A DNA stretch of 17,689 nucleotides, from the NCBI GenBank assembly GCA_027293245.1, contig JAPUFZ010000351.1, positions 1 through 17,689 on the forward strand. Reading direction: 5' to 3'. Positions within the stretch are counted from its first letter, which is position 1. Every line of letters begins with the position of its first letter. The DNA comes from Gammaproteobacteria bacterium. Lineage in GTDB: Bacteria; Pseudomonadota; Gammaproteobacteria; GCA-001735895. Positions 7,219-13,454 of this stretch are shown here, piece by piece. Under the pieces are notes generated by a model. That model saw only the letters and a program-made list of their open reading frames with translations, ran no database searches and had not been told where the DNA came from. Made by a program: the position numbers and the translations under genes.

Positions 7219-7686
7219 CTACAACTGCTTTAATCGATTCATTAGTTGCTGGTCAATATACATTTCTACCTGCGGATCTGCCCGCATAAAAGTCATTATA
7301 AACAGCTGGCGCCAACGTTGGTCAAATTGTTCCCAGAAAACTTTCCTGGCTTGCGGAAAGCGTCTGCCCTCGCCGATTACCAGTGCGTAGAGCCCCACGG
7401 TCTCCCGCGTAAGCCATTGCCCGTCGATTAATAGATCCAGGCCGGGCAAATCTTTAGCCGCCGGAATTTTTGGCTTGTGGGTTGCAGCCCATTGTTTCAT
7501 CACGGCCAGTATCAATGCCTCCTTGTCAGGAAAGTGATTGTAAACGGTCGGTTTGGATACAGCACTTTCCTTCACAACCAGGTCAATCGATGTGCCTTTA
7601 TATCCATTCGCCAAAAATAAGGGCAGGGCGCATGCTACGATGTGATCTTTTTTTGATCTTTGTGCCATAGGGAGCTTGATTATCAT
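7219..7686 (-). CDS. short TetR-family transcriptional regulator
   Basis: The N-terminal helix-turn-helix is typical of TetR: IVACALPLFLANGYKGTSIDLVVKES followed by the recognition helix region VSKPTVYNHFPDKEALI. A segment after residue 90 (ETVGLYALVIGEGRRFPQ) resembles the AefR-type C-terminal domain. The total of 155 residues is about 35-50 short of the usual 190-205, so the ligand and dimer helices at the end are reduced. Two starts are possible: ATG at 7686 (MIIKLP) or ATG at 7668 (MAQRSKKDH), neither with a clear Shine-Dalgarno; the second is closer to the usual TetR N-terminus. A 21-bp palindrome lies 17-37 bp upstream of the first start and is the obvious operator. The gene is upstream of the molybdoenzyme and SDR genes on one strand and divergent from trpBA, so autoregulation plus control of one or both neighbours is inferred. 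The effector is unknown. Confidence 0.87.
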   Translation of the reverse strand: MIIKLPMAQRSKKDHIVACALPLFLANGYKGTSIDLVVKESAVSKPTVYNHFPDKEALILAVMKQWAATHKPKIPAAKDLPGLDLLIDGQWLTRETVGLYALVIGEGRRFPQARKVFWEQFDQRWRQLFIMTFMRADPQVEMYIDQQLMNRLKQL

Positions 7687-7708
7687 TTGAAACTATGCAA
7701 ACTATACT
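7680..7708 (+). promoter_or_regulatory. candidate promoter for trpBA overlapping the TetR operator
   Basis: TTATCA (7680-7685) and TATACT (7703-7708) are 17 bp apart, each matching most consensus bases. The -10 is the left half of the palindrome at 7703-7723, so a bound repressor would block it. The predicted leader to the trpB ATG is about 120 bp. Confidence 0.4.
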
Positions 7709-7723
7709 AAACCGTTTAGTATA
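7703..7723. promoter_or_regulatory. perfect palindromic operator, probably for the adjacent TetR
   Basis: Arms TATACTAAAC (7703-7712) and GTTTAGTATA (7714-7723) are exact reverse complements around a single C at 7713. Length and symmetry fit a TetR-dimer operator, and the position just upstream of the TetR start fits autoregulation. It contains TATACT on both strands, so it can overlap a -10 in either direction. The palindrome is directly seen; the identity of the binding protein is inferred. Confidence 0.75.
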
Positions 7724-7835
7724 TGTCATTCTTTTATACAGAATTTATACTAGTGGTCTTTCACTATAGGTAAGATGGAATCTCTGGAATGATCGGGGTT
7801 TCATCGTTGAATTAACCCTGGGTAAGGAGTTTACG

Positions 7836-9095
7836 ATGATTCGCAGTGACAATGGTTATTTTGGTGAATTCGGAGGACGGTTTGTACCCGAAATCCTGTT
7901 ACCAGCCTTAACGCAACTAGAAGATCTATTCTTCCAGTTACGTGATGAACCCTCCTTCTGGCAGGAATACCTGACCCTGACACAGGAATACAGCGGTCGG
8001 CCGACACCACTCACACCTTTGCGTCGGCTGTCCAGGCAGCTAGGCGGCGCCCAAATATGGTTAAAAAGGGAAGATTTAAACCACTCGGGTGCGCACAAGA
8101 TCAATAACGTGTTAGGCCAGGGCTTATTGGTGCAGCGCATGGGCAAGAAACGTGTCATCGCTGAAACGGGTGCCGGACAGCATGGCCTGGCGACAGCCAT
8201 CATGGCGGCACGGCTGGGTCTGGAAGCGACAATTTACATGGGTGACGAAGACATCGAACGGCAGTATTCGAATGTATTCTGGATGCGGCAACTCGGTGCC
8301 GATGTGGTGGCCGTTACCACCGGTTCCAGAACCTTGAAAGATGCGCTCGATGAAGCGCTACGCGACTGGGCGGCATCGGTTGAAACCACGCATTATGTGC
8401 TTGGAACGGTCTGCGGTCCGGCACCATTTCCTGAGATGGTGGCTTATTTCCAAAGTGTCATCGGTGAAGAAATCAGGCAACAGGCGCTGCAACAAATGGA
8501 TCGTCTGCCGCACGCAATAGTCGCCTGTGTCGGCGGCGGTTCCAACGCGATAGGTGCCTTCGGCGCTTTTCTCGATGACCCCGAAGTTGAACTGGTTGGC
8601 GTAGAAGCCGGTGGGCGTAGCCTTGATGAAGGCCAGCATTCTGTGCGTTTGTTAAAAGGCACTGGTGAAACCGGAATTGCGCAGGGTTATAAGACACTGT
8701 TCCTGCAAAACGACGATGGCCAGCTCGGCGATACTCACAGTATTGCTGCCGGTCTGGACTATGTGGGTGTTTCACCGATTCTCGCGTATTTGACTCAAAC
8801 CGGGCGCGTTATTCCAGATTCCGCATCGGATGCGGAAGTACTCGAAGCCTTTAGCCTGCTGATGAAAGTCGAAGGTATAATCCCGGCGCTCGAATCGGCC
8901 CATGGACTGGCCGGTGGCTTCAAACGTGCAAAGGCGATGCAGCCGGATCAGAACCTGGTGATCAACCTGAGTGGGCGCGGTGATAAGGATATATTCAATA
9001 TTGCGCGCGCGTTTCCGCAGGCCGAATGGACCGGATTCCTGCAGCGTGAGGCGCTTCGATCAAAGGAATTATTGGCCGAAACAGGAGGGCAGTAA
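7836..9095 (+). CDS. trpB: tryptophan synthase beta chain (diverged)
   Basis: A PLP enzyme of 419 residues that joins indole and serine to tryptophan. All key features are present: GEFGGRFVPE at the N-terminus, the PLP lysine in HSGAHKINN (Lys88), the catalytic Glu110 in IAETGAGQHG, the phosphate loop GGGSNAIG (233-240), and SGRGDKD (379-385). It differs from standard TrpB in the region 260-315: RSLDEGQHSVRLLKGTGETG and GLDYVGVSP replace the usual sequence (GLDYPGVGP in most). A C-terminal tail of about 30 residues (from about 390) follows the normal end. TAAGGAG lies 6 bp before the ATG. trpA starts 2 bp after the stop. There is no trpF, trpC or other pathway gene nearby, so it may be a second, specialised copy or the main copy in a scattered pathway; the window cannot decide. 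Confidence 0.93.
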   Translation: MIRSDNGYFGEFGGRFVPEILLPALTQLEDLFFQLRDEPSFWQEYLTLTQEYSGRPTPLTPLRRLSRQLGGAQIWLKREDLNHSGAHKINNVLGQGLLVQRMGKKRVIAETGAGQHGLATAIMAARLGLEATIYMGDEDIERQYSNVFWMRQLGADVVAVTTGSRTLKDALDEALRDWAASVETTHYVLGTVCGPAPFPEMVAYFQSVIGEEIRQQALQQMDRLPHAIVACVGGGSNAIGAFGAFLDDPEVELVGVEAGGRSLDEGQHSVRLLKGTGETGIAQGYKTLFLQNDDGQLGDTHSIAAGLDYVGVSPILAYLTQTGRVIPDSASDAEVLEAFSLLMKVEGIIPALESAHGLAGGFKRAKAMQPDQNLVINLSGRGDKDIFNIARAFPQAEWTGFLQREALRSKELLAETGGQ

Positions 9096-9097
9096 TT

Positions 9098-9859
9098 ATG
9101 TTTCCAAAACAATATGAGGCCTTACAGGTCATGTCCCATGCCGTGGTTGGTTTCCCCAATTTAGACGAAAATGAAAAAGCGATTGCCGGCCTGGTTAAAT
9201 CAGGAGTCAAACTGATTGAGTTGCAAGTTCCTTTTAGTGATCCAGTCGCGGATGGCCATACCCTGGTAAATGCCTGTCACGACGCGCTCAAACACGGTGG
9301 TTCGGTTCGGGCGACGCTGGCTCTGGCTGAAAAGGTGTGTGCTAAACACCCCGAGGCTACTTTCATCTTAATGAGTTATCTGAATCCGTTATATCGTTAT
9401 GGTCTACAGGCGTTATTCGAGAAAGCGGCATCGGTCGGTATAGAGGGATTGATTATTCCCGACTGGCCTGTCGAGGAGATCGAGCCCTGGTTACCGACCT
9501 TTGATGAACTGGGTTTATCACCGATATTGATGGTGACACCGAATACCCCGTTGGAGAGGATCGAGAGAATAGCAAAAGCCTCCCGAGGTATGATTTACGT
9601 GGTATCACGCATGGGTGTTACCGGCCATCAAACGCAATGGGGTGAGGACTTCCAGAGCTACCTCGATAGAATTCGACAATATACTGATTTACCCCTCGCC
9701 GTCGGTTTCGGTGTACGTTCGGCAGATGATTTAAATGCCCTGGCCGGTAAAACGGAAGTAGCGGCATTTTGTTCGAAATACATTGAATGGCAACGCAATG
9801 ATGGCAGTGACGTGGCGGCGGAAAAGATGGAAGCTATGATCGGTGAGGTATCGGCTTAA
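9098..9859 (+). CDS. trpA: tryptophan synthase alpha chain-like protein with altered phosphate pocket
   Basis: A TIM-barrel protein of 253 residues, normally releasing indole from indole-3-glycerol phosphate and passing it to TrpB. Catalytic Glu41 (IELQVPFSDP) and Asp52 (VADG) are present, as are SYLNPLYRYG, IIPDWPVEE, GVTG (173-176) and GFGV (203-206). Several near-invariant positions are changed: the N-terminal ITAGDP motif is VVGFPN, ELG is ELQ, ADGPxIQ is ADGHTLV, and the last phosphate-binding segment, usually GSA, is CSK (225-227). The fold and the coupling to TrpB are probably kept, but substrate handling may differ. GGAGG inside the trpB end serves as Shine-Dalgarno; the 2-bp spacing implies translational coupling. 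Symbol given by homology and position. Confidence 0.88.
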   Translation: MFPKQYEALQVMSHAVVGFPNLDENEKAIAGLVKSGVKLIELQVPFSDPVADGHTLVNACHDALKHGGSVRATLALAEKVCAKHPEATFILMSYLNPLYRYGLQALFEKAASVGIEGLIIPDWPVEEIEPWLPTFDELGLSPILMVTPNTPLERIERIAKASRGMIYVVSRMGVTGHQTQWGEDFQSYLDRIRQYTDLPLAVGFGVRSADDLNALAGKTEVAAFCSKYIEWQRNDGSDVAAEKMEAMIGEVSA

Positions 9860-9890
9860 TTAATCGAAGACTCGATAAGATATAATTACA

Positions 9891-10634
9891 ATGAAACTAT
9901 ATTTGGTACGACACGCGCAATCAGCCAACAATGTAATCTGGAAAGGTAGTGATCGGGTTGATGGACGCAGCCCTGATCCGGAAATTACCGATACCGGTCA
10001 TCAACAGGCTGAAATACTTGCCCGGCAACTGATTCATCCGCAGGGTGAACCACGTCAGCATCCTTTTAGCCCCCGGCGTGAAACCAGTTATGGATTGACA
10101 CACCTTTATTGCAGCCTAATGACCCGTTCGGTGCTGACTGCTGAATATATTGCCAAAGCCTGTGGGCTTGATTTGCATGCATTGCCAGACATTTTTGAGC
10201 GACACGGCATCTTCGATTTTGATGAAAGTGGTGAAATGAGAGGCTTGCCCGGCCCTGATCGTAGCTATTTCGAACAACGCTTTCCCAGGCTTAACCTGCC
10301 CGAAGGACTCAATAGCAAGGGCTGGTGGAGTCGCCCCGCGGAAAGTCATGAGGACTTTCTTGATCGCATGCAATCAGTGGTGACAGGTATCAGGCAACGC
10401 CACGGGGACAGCGATGATTGCGTGGCGATGGTGGCCCACGGTGATTTTATCGATCAGTTTATCAACGAACTCATGGCGGTTCCGCGGCACGATAACAATT
10501 ACCAGAATGAATGGGTTGCGAACTGGGCCTTTCACAACACATCTATCTCGCGAATCGATATTACCAGGCGCGCGCACCATGTCGTCTATTTGAATCGAAT
10601 TGATCATTTACCAATGGAACTGATTACCTGGTAG
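9891..10634 (+). CDS. histidine phosphatase (phosphoglycerate-mutase-like) family protein
   Basis: A 247-residue member of the histidine phosphatase superfamily. The phosphorylated His is His8 in LVRHAQSANN; Arg7, Arg79 (SLMTRSVLTA), Glu103 (IFERHG) and the second catalytic His183 (VAHGDF) complete the active site. An insert around 45-65 (HPQGEPRQHPFSPRRETSYG) and the segment RGLPGPDRSYFEQRFP set it apart from the small SixA/CobC types. The substrate is unknown; broad phosphatase or sugar-phosphate phosphatase activity is usual. It starts 31 bp after trpA on the same strand with a weak Shine-Dalgarno, and a short dyad (ATCGA/TCGAT) sits in the gap, so it is probably in the trpBA transcript. 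Its presence does not by itself link it to tryptophan metabolism. Confidence 0.9.
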   Translation: MKLYLVRHAQSANNVIWKGSDRVDGRSPDPEITDTGHQQAEILARQLIHPQGEPRQHPFSPRRETSYGLTHLYCSLMTRSVLTAEYIAKACGLDLHALPDIFERHGIFDFDESGEMRGLPGPDRSYFEQRFPRLNLPEGLNSKGWWSRPAESHEDFLDRMQSVVTGIRQRHGDSDDCVAMVAHGDFIDQFINELMAVPRHDNNYQNEWVANWAFHNTSISRIDITRRAHHVVYLNRIDHLPMELITW

Positions 10635-10682
10635 GTGGGTATTGCTGGTAATTAGTTAAGTTGTTCCATTAAAGTAGCCTTT

Positions 10683-11174
10683 ATGAGTCGTTATCGTCCG
10701 CCCGCAGAAAGAAAATCGCCTTACATTACTCCTGAAGGAATGCGCGCGCTCGAACAGGAGCAAAAGAAAATCTGGCTGCGGCGGCGCGAGGTAGTCAGCG
10801 CCCTTTCGGCTGCCGCAGCCGAGGGTGATCGTTCGGAAAATGCCGAGTATATTTATCGAAAGAAAGAATTACGCGAACTGGACCGGCGTATCCGTTATCT
10901 GCAAAAACGCTTACCGGAATTGACCGTAGTCAGACAAAAGCCGGTTAGTTCGGATCGGATTTATTTCGGTGCAACTGTTGGTCTTGAAGACGAGAACGAA
11001 ATGATTCATGTTTATCGAATCGTCGGTTCCGACGAATTTGATCATGCGGACCACTATATCAGTATCGATTCCCCTCTCGCACGAGCCTTGTTGAAGTGCG
11101 GGCCGGGCGAGGAGGTGACAGTGCAGGTACCAGGTGGTACCAGTTGCTACCTGGTAACCGATATTAAATACTGA
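10683..11174 (+). CDS. greB: transcription elongation factor GreB
   Basis: A 163-residue Gre factor. The N-terminal coiled coil carries the acidic tip GDRSENAEY, with Asp49 and Glu52 matching the pair that holds Mg2+ in the RNA-polymerase secondary channel and stimulates cleavage of backtracked RNA. The GreB-type sequence YIYRKKELRELDRRIRYL follows, then an FKBP-like globular domain (about 88-163) with FGATVGLEDEN and DSPLARALLKCGPGEEVTV. It begins MSRYRPP, several residues longer at the N-terminus than GreA, as GreB often is. It lies 48 bp after the phosphatase gene with no obvious Shine-Dalgarno, and is followed by a strong stem-loop that ends the run of plus-strand genes. Confidence 0.95.
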   Translation: MSRYRPPAERKSPYITPEGMRALEQEQKKIWLRRREVVSALSAAAAEGDRSENAEYIYRKKELRELDRRIRYLQKRLPELTVVRQKPVSSDRIYFGATVGLEDENEMIHVYRIVGSDEFDHADHYISIDSPLARALLKCGPGEEVTVQVPGGTSCYLVTDIKY

Positions 11175-11180
11175 AAAACT

Positions 11181-11241
11181 GGGTCAGAGAGCAATTGTCT
11201 CCGACATTAAAATTAATTGCTCTCTGGCCCGGATTGTTTTT
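11181..11241 (+). terminator. stem-loop with T-run after greB (possibly a REP/MITE-like repeat)
   Basis: Arms of 16 bases at 11181-11196 (starting GGGTCAGAGAGC) and 11215-11230 (ending GCTCTCTGGCCC) pair fully apart from one G-U wobble, around an 18-nt loop, and five T follow at 11237-11241. It starts 7 bp after the greB stop, so intrinsic termination is likely. The stem is long and the loop large for a plain terminator, and the motif recalls dispersed palindromes of marine gammaproteobacteria. Confidence 0.7.
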
Positions 11242-11245
11242 GATA

Positions 11246-11333
11246 TTGACACTATTCCTATACTTAATAAATTAATTAAAAGAAGCCGATAAGTATATTG
11301 ATTGTCGGAGATTTTCTAATACTCGGCTATAAT
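11246..11333 (+). promoter_or_regulatory. candidate promoters and dyad upstream of the sensor gene
   Basis: A perfect TTGACA (11246-11251) has a weak TAAATT 16 bp on. Further down, a perfect TATAAT (11328-11333) has only poor -35 sequences. An interrupted inverted repeat, AGCCGA plus GTAT (11284-11289, 11293-11296) against ATACTCGGCT (11319-11328), ends where the TATAAT begins, so it could be an operator or a hairpin. The remaining 90 bp to the ATG show nothing more than a GGGGGG run before the start. Confidence 0.4.
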
Positions 11334-11423
11334 AACAGGCAGGATATACCGATCAGGGTGATAAAAAATAAATCATGCACTCGTAGCACGGATGTTCCGA
11401 TAAATTGGGGGGCTTAGCTGGCC

Positions 11424-12761
11424 ATGAAAAAGAGATCCTATTTTCAAAGTCTTCGTGGAAAAATAACTAATCGTATTCTGTTTATAGGCATCGTGCCGAT
11501 TCTAGTGATCGGCTCCATTGGATGGTTTAGTCTGGATCAGTTGACAACCGAGGTTAGTAGTAAACTGAATGTAACTCAAACCGATTTACTCGACCGTGTC
11601 GTCGGCGCCAATCTTATTACTGTTTCAAACCGACTGGCAGAACAGCTCGATACATTCATGTTGGAGCGTATTTCAGATGTGGTTACCTGGGTATCTGCAC
11701 CCATCGTTGTCGAGGCTGCTAAAGCGGCGGCGGCGCTGCATAACAGGGAAGGATTAACCACGCTCGACATCGATGCGGTCGAAGCGAAGTTTATAACCAG
11801 GAAAAGTTTGAACGTTTCACCCAAAGCTAATAGTTACCTGAAAGCCCAGATTGGCCGTTCCAAGCATTTTGGTGAAGCATTTTTCACTGATAGAAACGGT
11901 TTTAACGTAGCGCTTACCAACCCCACTTCCGATTTTGTTCAGCGCGACGAAAACTGGTGGAAGAGCGCCTGGGAGAATGGCATATCGGTGGGTGAGGTTG
12001 AATACGATGAGTCCGCGAGCATATGGTCGGTAGATATTTCCGTGCGCATAGACGATGCCCGCACCGGTCGTAGTTTGGGCGTGATGAAGGCTGTACTCGG
12101 AGTGAGCCTGATTCAGCAGGTCGCTGATTCCGGAGTCGAGGGAATCGAAGGCGGTTCAGTTACCGTCATCAACGGGGATGGTCAACTATTGGCCGAAACC
12201 AGTACCCGCCACGCTCTAGATCGAATCATGAATGAATCAGTTAATTTTCGTAAAAGTTCGGACGCTGCGATCAAGACTGCATTCGGAAGTCAGCCCAGTG
12301 GTTATGTCATTGGCGAGCAGAAGGTGATGGGCTTCGCACATTCTGCTGGTGCCGAATTATACAAGTCGGTCGTAGACCGATTTCAGGGATTCAACTGGGT
12401 GGTCGTCGTGCAGCAATCTACTGAGGTTGCCCTGGCACCCATCCGTGGCCTGGCCAGTATTCAGAGTAGTTTGGCAACGTCAAAACAGAATATTGTCTAT
12501 GTTCTGGGCACGATAGTTATCGTGGTGTTTATTCTGGCGATAGTAATGGCAGGTATCCTCTCCAGCAGAATAATTAGTCCCCTGCTCGAATTGCGAGAAC
12601 ATGCCGAAGCAGTGAGTAAAGGAGGTACATCGCACAAAATTAATATCAGTTCCAACGACGAAATAGAGGACCTGGCAGTGGCCTTCCAGCGGTTGCTAAC
12701 CAGTCTTACCATTATTGTTAAACGTTACAAGGTATTAAAGTCGAAGGTAGGATCGGGCTAG
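11424..12761 (+). CDS. dCache-HAMP membrane sensor without output domain
   Basis: A 445-residue receptor-like protein. TM1 is at about residues 16-36, a large periplasmic sensor at about 40-350, TM2 at about 357-379, and a HAMP domain at about 379-432 (IISPLLELREHAEAVSKGG ... NDEIEDLAVAFQRLL). The sensor has the double-Cache signature: FFTDRNGFNVALTNPTSDFVQRDENWWKSAW, then VGEVEYDESASIWSVDISV and LGVMKAVLGV. The protein then stops 13 residues after HAMP: no methyl-accepting, kinase, GGDEF or phosphatase domain follows, and the stop is not followed by a continuing frame of that kind. It may signal through a separate partner, most likely the soluble protein encoded 66 bp downstream on the same strand. 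The ligand is unknown; dCache domains usually bind small metabolites. The start has a weak G-rich Shine-Dalgarno. Confidence 0.9.
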   Translation: MKKRSYFQSLRGKITNRILFIGIVPILVIGSIGWFSLDQLTTEVSSKLNVTQTDLLDRVVGANLITVSNRLAEQLDTFMLERISDVVTWVSAPIVVEAAKAAAALHNREGLTTLDIDAVEAKFITRKSLNVSPKANSYLKAQIGRSKHFGEAFFTDRNGFNVALTNPTSDFVQRDENWWKSAWENGISVGEVEYDESASIWSVDISVRIDDARTGRSLGVMKAVLGVSLIQQVADSGVEGIEGGSVTVINGDGQLLAETSTRHALDRIMNESVNFRKSSDAAIKTAFGSQPSGYVIGEQKVMGFAHSAGAELYKSVVDRFQGFNWVVVVQQSTEVALAPIRGLASIQSSLATSKQNIVYVLGTIVIVVFILAIVMAGILSSRIISPLLELREHAEAVSKGGTSHKINISSNDEIEDLAVAFQRLLTSLTIIVKRYKVLKSKVGSG

Positions 12762-12827
12762 TAATGTCACGGATGATCGGCCTGGGTTAAAATTTTATCG
12801 TATTAGATCTGGAGCATGCTGTAGCCG

Positions 12828-13403
12828 ATGGCTAAAACACAGTTTATTTCTAAAAAGAGGCTCATATCGGTAATTCGGAAGATCGGAGACTCAAATGGAA
12901 CCGGGCTTGTTTCTATTTTAACCGATACCCAACGAGCGGTATTGCTCAAATTTTCCCGGGGAATGCTGATTCACTGTTATAGCCGTAGCCGGGATATCGC
13001 TGTAGTCCTCCAGGTGTTGAACGAAACGGATTTTGTGAAATTCAGTTTTACTTCTGTACCGGTTGAAAATCTACCGGAGTTGATGTCGATCGATACCTTC
13101 ACTGAGATTCTGGAGTCCGGCGATAACAGGGGTGTAAAATCCAGTTCAACCCCGCAGCAAAGTGTAGTTGCCAAATCCGACCAGACTGACATAACACGTG
13201 AACCCCTCAAAGAATTGCTGGTTGATATAGCGTCTGAATATATTGGCCTGGTTGCTGAGATAGTTGTTGACGAGTCTCTCGATAGTAACGCCGATACTTT
13301 TGCGGTGATTGATACTATTGCCGATATGATTCCCGAACCGGAACGAGCGGCGGCATTCCGCGAGGCAGTGGAAATCAGAATGAAACTCGCCGCCGATTTA
13401 TAA
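12828..13403 (+). CDS. soluble protein with DUF4388-like and DUF8082-like domains
   Basis: A 191-residue protein with no signal peptide or membrane segment. Residues about 1-88 (LISVIRKIGDSNGTGLVSILTD ... AVLLKFSRGMLIHCYSRSRD) have the beta-rich layout of DUF4388-type domains, in which a turn after LKFSRG leads into an I-H pair. A polar, low-complexity linker (about 97-124, SSSTPQQSVVAKSD) joins it to a helical C-terminal domain, LVDIASEYIGLVAEIVVDESL ... DTIADMIPEPERAAAFREAV, which resembles DUF8082-like modules found at the end of bacterial kinases and regulators. Both assignments rest on pattern memory and need profile searches. It is the probable partner of the output-less sensor just upstream. 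No clear Shine-Dalgarno is close to the ATG; GGAG lies 14 bp upstream. Confidence 0.83.
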   Translation: MAKTQFISKKRLISVIRKIGDSNGTGLVSILTDTQRAVLLKFSRGMLIHCYSRSRDIAVVLQVLNETDFVKFSFTSVPVENLPELMSIDTFTEILESGDNRGVKSSSTPQQSVVAKSDQTDITREPLKELLVDIASEYIGLVAEIVVDESLDSNADTFAVIDTIADMIPEPERAAAFREAVEIRMKLAADL

Positions 13404-13415
13404 TTTAGCATCAAC

Positions 13416-13450
13416 TCGCAGCTCGACGGATGAGCTCATGGCCACTGCGA
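13416..13450. terminator. weak nested hairpin between convergent genes
   Basis: Inner arms AGCTC (13420-13424) and GAGCT (13432-13436) enclose a 7-nt loop; outer TCGCAG (13416-13421) and CTGCGA (13445-13450) overlap it as an alternative pairing. There is no T-run. It lies in the 51-bp gap between convergent genes, where a bidirectional terminator would be expected. Confidence 0.22.
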
Positions 13451-13454
13451 TGTA

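Noticed and set aside
7724..7835. Possible trp attenuator or leader peptide before trpB
   Set aside because: I saw no short frame with tandem Trp codons and no terminator/antiterminator pair.
9891..10634. Histidine phosphatase as a tryptophan-pathway enzyme
   Set aside because: Only position supports it; the family is too broad to infer a pathway.
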